From positions 1 through 64,000 of the forward strand of contig JAGYOH010000016.1 in the NCBI GenBank assembly GCA_018399635.1: a stretch of DNA of 64,000 bases, in the 5' to 3' direction. Below, piece by piece: positions 43,828-52,858 of the stretch. Under the pieces are notes generated by a model that worked only from the letters and a program-made list of their open reading frames with translations, did no database searches and had not been told where the DNA came from. The stretch comes from Clostridia bacterium (GTDB lineage: Bacteria > Bacillota > Clostridia > Peptostreptococcales > Acidaminobacteraceae). A program made the translations under genes and the position numbers. Each line of letters opens with the position of its first letter. Within the stretch, counting starts at the first letter, position 1.

Positions 43828-44919
43828 ATGAATGATATCTTCAAACAGGACCTGGAACAGATTCTTGGGTCATTGACGGATCAAGAAAGAAGGGCATTCA
43901 ATGACAGCACTCTGCTGCTGACAGGGTGCGCCGGTTTCTTGGGGTTTTATTTCATGAATTTCTTCAGTCACTATCAGGAAATGCTGGGCATCAGGCGGAT
44001 CATCGGACTTGACAATTTCAAAATGGGTTGTCCTGGGTGGCTCAAGGACCTGGATGAGCAGGGAAAAGTTGATTTGCATTCCTTTGACATCACTTCGGAT
44101 GACCTGTCCACCATTGACGAGGCAGGGAGGGTGACCCACATTCTGCACATGGCCTCCATCGCCTCGCCGGTTTATTACCGCCAGTATCCTTTAGAGACCC
44201 TGGATGCCAATATCACGGGACTGCGGAAACTCCTGGATTTTTATCACAAGAAACCCCTCAAGAAAATCATGTTTTTCTCCTCGAGCGAGATATACGGGGA
44301 TCCACCGGAAGGTTTCATCCCCACTCCTGAGGACTTCAGGGGTTATGTGGACTGCCAGGGACCCAGGGCCTGCTATGATGAATCCAAGAGGCTGGGTGAA
44401 ACTCTTTGCTATATCTACCATCAAAGGTTTGGAATGCCGGTCGCCATTGTCAGACCCTTCAATATCTACGGGCCTGGCATGCGACTCAGGGACGCCCGGG
44501 TCCCCGCGGATTTTGCCAGGGCGATTTTTGAGAACAGAGACATCGTCATCTACTCCGACGGGTCACCTACAAGGACCTTCTGTTACATTTCCGATGCCAT
44601 TGTCGGTTATATCAAGGCCCTCCTTCATCACGGGTTTGATACCTTCAATATCGGGATCGATCACCCGGAAATCTCCATTGCAGAACTGGCCGAGATATTT
44701 CAGGATCAAGGGCGACGCGTTCTCGGGTACCAGGGGGAGATACGGTATGAGACCCATGAAGATCGGGAATATCTCACCAATAATCCGGTCAGAAGATGCC
44801 CTTCAATCGAAAAGGCCAGGCAACTGCTGGGTTTTGCACCAGTCGTCAGTCTGGAGGAGGGAGTCGGTCGCTTCCTGAAGTACGTGAAACTGGCCAGAAA
44901 GGATGAAGTCGAGTGGTAA
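43828..44919 (+). CDS. NAD-dependent epimerase/decarboxylase, UXS-like
   Basis: 363 residues, extended SDR: LLTGCAGFLGFYFMNFF (NAD), HMASIASPVYY, FFSSSEIYGDP, PRACYDESKRLGETLC (catalytic Tyr-Lys), FNIYGPGMRLRDARVPADF, SPTRTFCYISDA. The YDESKRLGE block resembles UDP-glucuronate decarboxylases. An N-terminal extension of about 25 residues precedes the Rossmann fold. Given rfbF upstream and a UDP-sugar dehydrogenase downstream, it may act on either a CDP- or a UDP-sugar. Its stop codon overlaps the next start. Confidence 0.82.
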   Translation: MNDIFKQDLEQILGSLTDQERRAFNDSTLLLTGCAGFLGFYFMNFFSHYQEMLGIRRIIGLDNFKMGCPGWLKDLDEQGKVDLHSFDITSDDLSTIDEAGRVTHILHMASIASPVYYRQYPLETLDANITGLRKLLDFYHKKPLKKIMFFSSSEIYGDPPEGFIPTPEDFRGYVDCQGPRACYDESKRLGETLCYIYHQRFGMPVAIVRPFNIYGPGMRLRDARVPADFARAIFENRDIVIYSDGSPTRTFCYISDAIVGYIKALLHHGFDTFNIGIDHPEISIAELAEIFQDQGRRVLGYQGEIRYETHEDREYLTNNPVRRCPSIEKARQLLGFAPVVSLEEGVGRFLKYVKLARKDEVEW

Positions 44920-46163
44920 TCACCGTAATCGGTCTGGGGTTTGTGGGCTTGACCACGGCCCTGGGTCTGGCGGAAATCGGGCACAGGGTCTACGGCATCG
45001 ACAAAAGCGCTGGGCGTTTCAAGACAATCGCCTCAGGTCAGCTTCCCTTTCTGGAACCGGGGATGGAGGAGGTCCTGAAGAGGCACTTGAAGAATCAGTT
45101 CATCCCGACTGAAAATCTGGCGGCTGCAGTTGCTGATAGTGAAGTGGTGTTTTACTGCGTGGGAACCCCCTCCGGTGAAGAGGGTCACTCCGACCTTGAA
45201 GACCTGACGGCCGCCCTGGAAGACACCCTTGATGCCATCCGTGACCATCACTACCGGGTTCTGGTCATCAAGTCCACCATTCCCCCCACCACCACCCGGT
45301 CAAGAATCATTCCCCTGATTGAAGCCAGGGGGTTGAGGGTGGGGGAGGATGTGGGAGTGGCCCATAATCCGGAATTTCTCAGAGAAGGTCACGCCTGGGA
45401 GGATTTCATCCATGGAGACCGGATTGTCCTGGGGGTGGATGAGGCAAGGTCTGAAAATCTGCTCAGGGTCTTATACGGCGGATTGGGGATACCCGTCTAC
45501 ACGGTGACACCCGGCACCGGGGAATTCATCAAATACCTTTCCAACACGCTGCTGGCGACTTTGATCAGTTACGCCAATGAAATGAGCCTCGTAGCAGACA
45601 GGCTGGGGGACATCGATATCCCCGAGGCCTTCCGGATGCTTCACAGGGATCACCGCTGGGGAGGTGGCAGCATGAAATCCTATGTGTATCCGGGCTGCGG
45701 CTATGGCGGCTACTGCCTGCCCAAGGACACCCGGGCTCTTTTTGCCCTGGCCAAGGATGCCGGCTTTGAAGCTCCCATTTTGAAGCAGGTGATGGCGATC
45801 AATGACCGGATGCCGGCCTATTTTTCCAACAAGATCATTGAAGCCGCCGGGAATGGTCCTGAGACAGTGATCGGGATTCTGGGCCTTTCCTTCAAACCCG
45901 GCAGTGATGACGTTCGTAACTCGGCGAGCGGGAAAATCATCAGGGCTTTGAATGAGGGAGGGTATCACGAAATTCTCGCTTATGATCCTGTAGCTGCGGC
46001 GGAGTTTCAAAAGCACTATGCCCTCACCTACCAACTGAGAGAGTCACTTGAGGACATTTTGGCAGAGGCTGACCTGCTGGTCATCGCCACGGCCTGGCCG
46101 ATTTTCAAGAATCTCGATGAACTGACTCAAAAACCGATTATTGACTGTCGTTATGTGCTTTAG
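44913..46163 (+). CDS. UDP-glucose/UDP-sugar 6-dehydrogenase family
   Basis: 416 residues: ITVIGLGFVGLTTALGLAE (NAD), VFYCVGTPSGEEG, VIKSTIPPTTTR, VAHNPEFLREGHAWEDF, GEFIKYLSNTLLATLISYANEM (catalytic Lys), and YPGCGYGGYCLPKDTRAL with the catalytic Cys. It converts UDP-glucose or a related sugar to the uronic acid in two NAD-dependent steps. A GTG start overlaps the preceding stop by 7 bp. Together with the UXS-like enzyme it could supply UDP-glucuronate and then UDP-xylose. Confidence 0.9.
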   Translation: MVITVIGLGFVGLTTALGLAEIGHRVYGIDKSAGRFKTIASGQLPFLEPGMEEVLKRHLKNQFIPTENLAAAVADSEVVFYCVGTPSGEEGHSDLEDLTAALEDTLDAIRDHHYRVLVIKSTIPPTTTRSRIIPLIEARGLRVGEDVGVAHNPEFLREGHAWEDFIHGDRIVLGVDEARSENLLRVLYGGLGIPVYTVTPGTGEFIKYLSNTLLATLISYANEMSLVADRLGDIDIPEAFRMLHRDHRWGGGSMKSYVYPGCGYGGYCLPKDTRALFALAKDAGFEAPILKQVMAINDRMPAYFSNKIIEAAGNGPETVIGILGLSFKPGSDDVRNSASGKIIRALNEGGYHEILAYDPVAAAEFQKHYALTYQLRESLEDILAEADLLVIATAWPIFKNLDELTQKPIIDCRYVL

Positions 46164-46183
46164 GAAGGGGAGTGAAGGATGTC

Positions 46184-47128
46184 ATGAAGTCTGCTGTGGT
46201 TACAGGAGCAACGGGGTTTTTAGGTCGGTGGCTGGTGAGGGAATTGGTTGACCGGGGTGTGGCGGTTTGCGCCCTCGTCAGAAGTCCAACCGATGTTTTC
46301 GATGAGTTGTTCGCTACAGGAAGGCTCCGACTGGTTGAATGTGACCAAGCCCATTTCGACCAATTGCCCTTAAAAATCGAAGAGCGGTCCTTCGATGCCT
46401 TCTATCACCTTTCCTGGGAGGGGGTGTCCGGTGCCTTGAGAGGGGACTATCAAACCCAGTTGGATAATGCGGCGGGGGCTGTCAAGGCTGTCAAAGCGGC
46501 GGTTTCTCTTGGCTGTTCAAGATTCATCGGCATGGGAACCATCATGGAGGAGGAGGCCTACAAGGCCACCTGTGAGGACGGGGTTCAAACCGGCAGGGGT
46601 TATTTCTACGGCACATCGAAACTGCTCGCCCACTCCCTGACCAAGACGATTGCCCTGGAGGAGGGAATCGATTTCATTTGGGTATGGTTGACCAACGCCT
46701 ACGGAGAAGGAGAGGATTCCCAGCGGTTCATCAATACCACCTTGAGAAAAATCATTAAAAAAAAGCCCCTTGAATTCACCGAGGGGAGGCAGAACTATGA
46801 TTTCATTCACGTTTCTGATGCAGTCCATGGTCTTTTTTTGCTAGGTGAAAAGGGAAAAGACAAGGTCAGTTACACCCTTGGCAGCGGCAAGGCGAGACCC
46901 CTCAGGGACTACATTGAAGCAATCAAAGCCCTCTTTGCCTCAAATCAGGCATTCCAGTACGGTGAGGTGCCCTATTCTGGCATCAGTCTGCCATTGGCAA
47001 GCTTCAGCATTGAAAAGATTGTCCATGATACCGGATTCAAGCCTCAGGTTCCCTTCAGGGAGGGACTGAGACGGACCATGGCTTCAATCCTTGATGAAGA
47101 GGGTCGCAGCGGGGAGGATCTCCCATGA
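46184..47128 (+). CDS. NAD-dependent epimerase/dehydratase
   Basis: 314 residues: AVVTGATGFLGRWLVREL (NAD), FYHLSWEGVSG, MGTIMEEEAY, YFYGTSKLLAHSLTK (Tyr-Lys), WLTNAYGEGE, NYDFIHVSDAVHGLFL. An atypical SDR sugar epimerase or dehydratase; the exact reaction is not decided. ATG 46184 (AAGGA at 5 bp) or GTG 46172 (GGAAGGGGA) could start it. It overlaps glf by 4 bp. Confidence 0.85.
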   Translation: MKSAVVTGATGFLGRWLVRELVDRGVAVCALVRSPTDVFDELFATGRLRLVECDQAHFDQLPLKIEERSFDAFYHLSWEGVSGALRGDYQTQLDNAAGAVKAVKAAVSLGCSRFIGMGTIMEEEAYKATCEDGVQTGRGYFYGTSKLLAHSLTKTIALEEGIDFIWVWLTNAYGEGEDSQRFINTTLRKIIKKKPLEFTEGRQNYDFIHVSDAVHGLFLLGEKGKDKVSYTLGSGKARPLRDYIEAIKALFASNQAFQYGEVPYSGISLPLASFSIEKIVHDTGFKPQVPFREGLRRTMASILDEEGRSGEDLP

Positions 47129-48300
47129 TCGACAAGGTGGTCATCGTCGGAGCGGGATTGACCGGCAGTGTTCTGGCAAGACTTTTCGCAGAAAAAGGGA
47201 AACTTGGCGTCACGGTTCTGGACCGCAGAAATCATGTCGGTGGCAATGTCTACGACTATCAGAACGAGGCGGGGATCTGTATACAGAAATACGGTCCCCA
47301 TGCCTTTCACACCAACAGTACAAAGGTGTATGATTTCATCACGGAGTATGGGCGTTGGATTCCCTATGAACTCCGGGTCAGGGTGGCTCTGTCGGGTAAA
47401 ATGACCCCCTCCCCTTTCAATCTGAGGACCATTGATGATTTTTACAGCCAAAAGGATGCCCGCCGGTTGAAAAAATCCCTCGAAGAGGCTTATCCGGGCA
47501 AAGGCACAATTACCGTGACTGAGATGATGGCATCTGAAAATACCTTGATCAAAGCCCATGCACAGATGCTCTTTGACAAGGACTACCGTCTTTACACGGC
47601 CAAGCAGTGGGGGATACCCGTCAGTCAAATCGACCGTCGAATCCTAGAACGGGTCCCGATTCGACTGGATTATCAGGACCGTTACTTTGACGATGAATAC
47701 CAGTGTCAGCCGGCACAGGGCTATACGCAATTCATCGAAAACTTACTGAATCATCCCGGTATTTCCGTCGAAATCAATCGCGAGGCATTGAAGGACATCA
47801 ACTTTGATGAAGGGAATAATCGGGTGTCATTCAAGGGAATCTCTCTTAAAGAGAAAATCCTCCTGGTCTACACCGGTGCCATCGATGAACTTTTTGATTA
47901 TCGCTTTGGTGAACTCCCCTATCGTTCTCTGAAATTCCAATACCAGACCCACCATCGGGACAGTTTCCAAGAGGTTCCCATCGTGGCCTATCCCCAGGAC
48001 CCTCACTTCACAAGAATCACGGAATTCAAAAAACTCTATCCTGCCGGTGTGGCAGGGGTGACGACCATTGCTTATGAATATCCCCTGAGCCATGTGGTGG
48101 GCGGCGGCAGGGACCCCTATTACCCCGTGCTGACAAAGGACAGTATGCAAAGATATCAGGAGTATCGTGAAGCCTCAAAAAGATACAGGAATCTGGTCCT
48201 GTGTGGCCGGTTGGCGGACTTTCAATACTATGACATGGATCAGGCCATTGAAAAGGCCCTGTCGGTATTCGAGGGGCTGTCAGCAAACCACTCAAATTAG
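47125..48300 (+). CDS. glf: UDP-galactopyranose mutase
   Basis: 391 residues: VVIVGAGLTGSVLARLFAEK (FAD), RNHVGGNVYD, YGPHAFHTN, KQWGIPVSQID, and the C-terminal GRLADFQYYDMDQAI. It converts UDP-galactopyranose to UDP-galactofuranose with reduced FAD, so the block 2 glycan probably contains galactofuranose. The start overlaps the preceding gene by ATGA. It is the last gene of the block, and the next gene converges. Confidence 0.95.
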   Translation: MIDKVVIVGAGLTGSVLARLFAEKGKLGVTVLDRRNHVGGNVYDYQNEAGICIQKYGPHAFHTNSTKVYDFITEYGRWIPYELRVRVALSGKMTPSPFNLRTIDDFYSQKDARRLKKSLEEAYPGKGTITVTEMMASENTLIKAHAQMLFDKDYRLYTAKQWGIPVSQIDRRILERVPIRLDYQDRYFDDEYQCQPAQGYTQFIENLLNHPGISVEINREALKDINFDEGNNRVSFKGISLKEKILLVYTGAIDELFDYRFGELPYRSLKFQYQTHHRDSFQEVPIVAYPQDPHFTRITEFKKLYPAGVAGVTTIAYEYPLSHVVGGGRDPYYPVLTKDSMQRYQEYREASKRYRNLVLCGRLADFQYYDMDQAIEKALSVFEGLSANHSN

Positions 48301-48375
48301 AGGCTTTTCCGGGTGGTTTGCTTGAAGAAAATTATCAGTACAAGCAAAGCAATCTCCCTCCTTTGAGAGGCGGCT

Positions 48376-49329
48376 TCAAGCAGGACCATCCTCCTTTGCG
48401 AGGGCCTCTTTCTTCAAACCCAGATAGATCCTCAGGGCATGGATCAGAAAGAATAGACCCAGGTATTCTTCGAAAATTTCTGAATGTCCCTGAAAACTGT
48501 AAAGCATGGCGAAAAGAACGATAGGGAAAAGACTCGGAGGAGGGATCAGAATCATCAGGAGTTTTGAAGATTCTCTCTTGGGAAAGAACCAGAGGATAAA
48601 GAGTGTCGTGAACATTGCAATGCCCGCCAGGGGATACATCAGGTCGAACAAGGGGTTGAAAAAATTATGCAGGTTGGTTTCCTGCTGGAAGTTGTTGCTG
48701 GCAAAATGGCCAGTGGCTTCCCAATTGAAAAGATGCTGTCCCCAACTGATTTCTTCTCCAAAAATGAATAACAAGGCAAGTGATAAGCCGATCAAGAATA
48801 TGACGGCTCTTTTTTTCTCCTTTGGAGAGAAAAAACTTTTTTTCAAAAGAAAAAGGCTGCGGATCAATATGCCGGCTGCTATGATGAAAAAAAGGGAAGT
48901 AACGGTTTCCAGGGGGCTTTCGGCTTCGATATCCGGAAAAAAATAGAAAAAGAAATACAAACCCAGAACGCCGATGCTGGAGATTAGCAAGGTCATTCTA
49001 GAGTATTCCGGGGTGATTTCGTCTTGAGTAAAGAAACCCATGAGATAATCAAGGTCTACAAGAGAATCAAGAACTCTCGCGGCTGATTGAAGAAGTTTCT
49101 GCAAGAGACCGGTGGCGTAACAAAAGATCAACAACAATAGTGTGAGCAAAATAGCGGTATAGGTGATGGATACGAAATCAACGGCATTGGCATCAAGATA
49201 ATGGTCTTTGCTGACAGTGATTTCCAAAAAATTGATCAGGGTGGGAAGATTTCGTACCTTGGTCAGCAAAAAATAGATGGCAAGACCTGCGGTTATCATG
49301 ATTCCGATACCCCACTTAGAGTTTTTCAT
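48376..49329 (-). CDS. Polytopic membrane protein of unknown function
   Basis: 317 residues with about eight hydrophobic helices and a short charged C-terminus. The most striking segment is FGEEISWGQHLFNWEATGHF followed by NNFQQETNLHN, polar residues between helices that look like a catalytic or binding loop; similar GEEISWGQ proteins are often annotated only as hypothetical. GGGAGG lies 8 bp before the ATG. It faces the end of glycan block 2 (convergent), so a link to the glycan is guilt by location only. Confidence 0.75.
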   Translation of the reverse strand: MKNSKWGIGIMITAGLAIYFLLTKVRNLPTLINFLEITVSKDHYLDANAVDFVSITYTAILLTLLLLIFCYATGLLQKLLQSAARVLDSLVDLDYLMGFFTQDEITPEYSRMTLLISSIGVLGLYFFFYFFPDIEAESPLETVTSLFFIIAAGILIRSLFLLKKSFFSPKEKKRAVIFLIGLSLALLFIFGEEISWGQHLFNWEATGHFASNNFQQETNLHNFFNPLFDLMYPLAGIAMFTTLFILWFFPKRESSKLLMILIPPPSLFPIVLFAMLYSFQGHSEIFEEYLGLFFLIHALRIYLGLKKEALAKEDGPA

Positions 49330-49474
49330 TGGATGGACCTCCCTAGGAAAATTTCATTCACAAATCGATTATATCAAAATGTCAAGAGTGATGTTTTTAC
49401 GCCTCATGCCAACCCGAAGTGACGTTTCCATTCAGGAACCACAGGTTTTCAATCAAAAAGAAAGGAGAATACCA

Positions 49475-50236
49475 ATGACGGTCAAAGCTATCTATTTCAG
49501 TCCCACCCATACGACAAAAAACATCTTGAAAGAGATCTTCGCCCGGCTGGCGGGTGCGGGGACCTTCTATGACGTCACCACCCCCCGGGGGAGGGAAATT
49601 CCTCTGGTGCTTTCCTCCAATGACCTTTTGCTCATAGGGGGACCGGTCTACTCCGGCCGCCTGCCCGGAATTTTCGCCGACTATCTGCGTCGCCAGGATT
49701 TTACCGGCATGAAAATCGCAGGAGTGGTGGTTTACGGCAACCGGGCCTGCGAGGACGCCCTTATAGAGCTCAAGGACATCATCGTCTCCAGGGGAGGCAT
49801 CCTCATCGCCGCCGGTGCCTTCATCGGCGAGCACTCCTATACGGAAAGCGTGGCCTATGGCCGGCCGGATGACCAGGACCTTGAAAAGGCGGGGGTCTTC
49901 GCCGAGGCGATTGAAGGGAATATTTCCCGGGAAACCTCCGTCATGGTGCCGGGCGACCACCCCTATCGGGACATCCGGTTCTCCCATCCCATGGGACCCC
50001 ACACAGCCGACACCTGTGTCCAGTGTCATCTGTGCGCCGAGACCTGTCCGGCGGGGGCCATCGATTTTTTGGATTCAAGAATCGCCGACTTCGACAAGTG
50101 CCTCCACTGTCACCGCTGCGTCTACAGCTGTCCCGTCAAGGCCAAGGTCTTTGACCAGGGGATGGTTCCCATAGTCAGATGGCTGGTGGCCAACTGCACT
50201 CAAAAGCGCCTGGAGCCCCGATTTTTCCTGGAATGA
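49475..50236 (+). CDS. EFR1-type flavodoxin/ferredoxin fusion protein
   Basis: 253 residues: an N-terminal flavodoxin-like domain (IYFSPTHTTKNILKEIF as the FMN phosphate loop, LLIGGPVYSGRLPG) and a C-terminal pair of 4Fe-4S motifs (CVQCHLCAETCP and CLHCHRCVYSCP). Such proteins carry electrons in anaerobes. AAAGGAG upstream sets the ATG at 49475; the frame is open for 198 bp more upstream without similarity. It is monocistronic as far as can be seen. Confidence 0.9.
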   Translation: MTVKAIYFSPTHTTKNILKEIFARLAGAGTFYDVTTPRGREIPLVLSSNDLLLIGGPVYSGRLPGIFADYLRRQDFTGMKIAGVVVYGNRACEDALIELKDIIVSRGGILIAAGAFIGEHSYTESVAYGRPDDQDLEKAGVFAEAIEGNISRETSVMVPGDHPYRDIRFSHPMGPHTADTCVQCHLCAETCPAGAIDFLDSRIADFDKCLHCHRCVYSCPVKAKVFDQGMVPIVRWLVANCTQKRLEPRFFLE

Positions 50237-50351
50237 TCCGGGATTTTTTTTGTTCAAATTCCGGGAGCCCGGGTTTGGTCTGATTCAGAGCGGGCATATA
50301 TGATAATGCACAGGTGAACCATCCCAATAGGTTGTAGAAAGGGTGATGAGA

Positions 50352-50764
50352 TAAAACTCAGGGGAAAATCAGCCAATGTCACTGGAGCCAGCTCGGGCAT
50401 GGGAAGAGCCATTGCTTATCAATACGCCAAGGAGGGCGGCCATGTCCTGGCTCTGGCCAGAAGAAAGGAAAAACTTGATGACCTCGTGACCTCCGCCCAG
50501 GGTCTGGAGGGGCGAATCATTCCTTATGAGGGAGATGTCACTGAACTTGACAAGATCAGCCACATTTTTGATGAGGCCATCAAGGATTTCGGCAAGGTGG
50601 ATATCCTGGTCAACAACGCCGGCATCATGGATGATTTCAGCGGTGCCGGTGAGGTGGTCCCGGAAATCTACGACAAGGTCTTTGAGGTCAATGTCAAGGC
50701 TCCCCTCTTTTTCATCAATGGCCAGCACATCGTGGCGGACGGCGGCTGGACCGCTGCCTTCTAG
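50352..50764 (+). pseudogene. Short-chain dehydrogenase with internal deletion and lost start
   Basis: The N-terminal half is good SDR sequence (VTGASSGMGRAIAYQYAKEG, DILVNNAGIMDDFSG, VFEVNVKAPLFF). It then jumps directly to INGQHIVADGGWTAAF, the C-terminal end, skipping about 100 residues including the catalytic Ser and YxxxK. The frame continues unbroken across the junction, so this is a clean in-frame deletion. Upstream, no start codon fits the first residues: the ATGAGA at 50346 is out of frame. The product cannot be a working dehydrogenase. Confidence 0.8.
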
Positions 50765-50770
50765 GCAATG

Positions 50771-50808
50771 AAAAAGGCTCCTCTTCTTGAAGAAAAGGAG
50801 CCTTTTTT
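50771..50808. terminator. Bidirectional terminator
   Basis: AAAAAGGCTCCT / AGGAGCCTTTTTT with a 13-nt loop, between the convergent SDR remnant and the TRAP permease gene. Confidence 0.9.
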
Positions 50809-50820
50809 CCATGGACCGGT

Positions 50821-52761
50821 TCAGGCGCTGAGGAGTTTTTCCTTGGCTTTTTTGTTGCGGTAGAGGTTGCTGAGGATGAAAAGGGCCATAAGGGCGATTC
50901 CCATGGAATCCGTCAGATAGCCGGGTTTGATCATGAGCAGGGCCGCCCCGAGGGCCATGAGCCGCTCGTGGATCTTCAGGGGCGACCTGAAGTAGTTTTC
51001 GTTGGCCACGCCCAGACTGTAGATGCCCAGAAGTCCCGTGATGACGGTCATGATGAGATAACCGGGCACCACGTTCTGCATGAGCAGGATGGGGGAATAG
51101 ACGAACATAAAGGGGATGATGAGGCCTGCGATGGCCAGTTTGAATCCGCTGAAGGCCACCTCCGTGGGGTTGGCACCGGAAATCCCCGCCGCCGTATAGG
51201 AAGTCAGGGCCACCGGTGGCACCACCGCGGAAAGGGTCCCGTAGTAGAAGGCGAAGAAGTGGGCGGCGATGGGCAGGACGCCCATTCTGATCAGGGCGGG
51301 TGCCGCGACACTGGCGGTGATGATATAGCAGGCCGTGGCCGGCAGACCCATCCCCAGGAAAATGGAGGCGATCATGACCAGAATCAGGGCCAGCCAGAGA
51401 TAGCCGAAGGAAAGCTTCATGATGTTGAGGGCGATGACCTGGCCCAGGCCCGTCATGGCCACGACCCCGACGATGAAGCCCACCACGCCGCAGGCGATGG
51501 CGATGGCGACAGCCGTCCGGGCCCCTTCATCCAGGGCGTTGAGGATGTCCTTGAGGCTCATCCGGGTGCTCTTCTTGAGGCCGCTGAAGACCACGGTGGA
51601 GATGAGTCCGAAGAAGGCGGCGTAGAGGGGGGTGACCCCCTTGACCAGGAAGTAAAGGATGACCACGATGGGGAGGGCGAGGTGGCCCTGTTCCTTCATG
51701 ACATCCTTGAGAACAGGGATTTCACTTGGATCCAGCCCCTTCAAGCCGATTTTCTGGGCCCTGAAGTCCACCACGACAAAAATGGCGAAGTAGTAGAAGA
51801 GGGCGGGGATGATACCGGCATACATGATCTTCAAGTAGGGAATCCCCAGGAAGGAGGCCATGATGAAGGAAGCCGCCCCCATGATGGGGGGCATCAGAAT
51901 GCCACCCGTGGAAGCCGCCGCCTCCACGGCGCCTGAGAACCGGGGGGAATAACCCACCTTTTTCATCAGGGGAATGGTAAAGGTCCCCGTGGTGGCCACA
52001 TTGGCCTGGGCCGAGCCGCTGATGGTGCCCATGAGACCCGAGGCCATGACCGCCACCTGGGCGGGGCCGCCCCTCAGTTTTCCTGCGAAGGACAGGGCGA
52101 AGTCATTGAAAAATCTGGCGGTTCCCGAATAATGGAGAAAGGAACCGAAGAGGATGAAGAGAAAGACGTAGCTCATGGAAACCATGATGGAGACCCCGAA
52201 GAGGCCTTCTCCTGTCAGGTACATCCGGGTGAGGATCCGCTCCCAGCTGAAGCCCCGGTGGGCCAGGACGCCGGGAAACATCTGCCCGAACCGGGCGTAG
52301 ATGAGAAATGCAATGGAGAGGAGGGGAAGGACGACGCCCACGGCTCTTCTCGCGGCCTCCAGGGTGAGGAGGACGGCGATCACCGCAAAGACATAGTCCG
52401 AGGGGATGGGAATCAGGGCTCTCTCAATCAGGGAATCATAGGTGAAGAAGATATAGAATCCGATGGCCAGGCTGGCCAGGGCCAGCAGGTAGTCCAGTTT
52501 GGATGGATTGGTGCGGTCTGACTTTCTGGTGGCCGGATACATCAAAAATGCCAGGGCCATCATCATGCCCAGGTGGATGGCATTTTTCTTGATGACGATC
52601 ATCAGGCTGAAACTGTTGAGATAGATGTGGAAAATGGAGGTGGCAATGGCGTAGATTGTGACCATCAGGGCGATCCGGCCTGAAAAGCTTCGGGCTCCGA
52701 TGGACTCCCGGGTCACCTTGGTTTTTTTTTCTTTTTTAGGTTTTTTTTCCTTAGACAGCAT
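50821..52761 (-). CDS. TRAP transporter fused permease (4TM + 12TM)
   Basis: 646 residues with about 17-18 hydrophobic helices: a DctQ-like N-terminal part and a DctM-like large subunit (GTISGSAQANVATTGTFTIP, EAAASTGGILMPPIMGAASF, FLGMGLPATACYIITASVAA). It uses an ion gradient to import the ligand delivered by the adjacent TAXI binding protein. The first 18 residues are very Lys-rich and encoded by A runs of 8, 6 and 9 bases. It sits 97 bp after the TAXI gene with a hairpin between them that may lower permease expression. Confidence 0.94.
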   Translation of the reverse strand: MLSKEKKPKKEKKTKVTRESIGARSFSGRIALMVTIYAIATSIFHIYLNSFSLMIVIKKNAIHLGMMMALAFLMYPATRKSDRTNPSKLDYLLALASLAIGFYIFFTYDSLIERALIPIPSDYVFAVIAVLLTLEAARRAVGVVLPLLSIAFLIYARFGQMFPGVLAHRGFSWERILTRMYLTGEGLFGVSIMVSMSYVFLFILFGSFLHYSGTARFFNDFALSFAGKLRGGPAQVAVMASGLMGTISGSAQANVATTGTFTIPLMKKVGYSPRFSGAVEAAASTGGILMPPIMGAASFIMASFLGIPYLKIMYAGIIPALFYYFAIFVVVDFRAQKIGLKGLDPSEIPVLKDVMKEQGHLALPIVVILYFLVKGVTPLYAAFFGLISTVVFSGLKKSTRMSLKDILNALDEGARTAVAIAIACGVVGFIVGVVAMTGLGQVIALNIMKLSFGYLWLALILVMIASIFLGMGLPATACYIITASVAAPALIRMGVLPIAAHFFAFYYGTLSAVVPPVALTSYTAAGISGANPTEVAFSGFKLAIAGLIIPFMFVYSPILLMQNVVPGYLIMTVITGLLGIYSLGVANENYFRSPLKIHERLMALGAALLMIKPGYLTDSMGIALMALFILSNLYRNKKAKEKLLSA

Positions 52762-52789
52762 CCTTGGTCACACCTTCCTGATTATTGCT

Positions 52790-52831
52790 TAAAAAACCAG
52801 CCATGCCCGGCTGTTTCGACCGGGCACGGCG
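52790..52831 (-). terminator. Hairpin between TAXI and permease genes
   Basis: GCCGTGCCCGG / CCGGGCATGGC on the minus strand followed by TGGTTTTTT. It is probably a partial terminator that favours binding-protein expression. Confidence 0.6.
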
Positions 52832-52858
52832 ATTTTTGGGAGAAACATGATGACTGGC

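Noticed and set aside
50968-51936. 322-codon plus-strand frame opposite the TRAP permease gene
   Set aside because: Composition is extreme (His, Gly, Asp, Glu) and mirrors membrane helices on the other strand.
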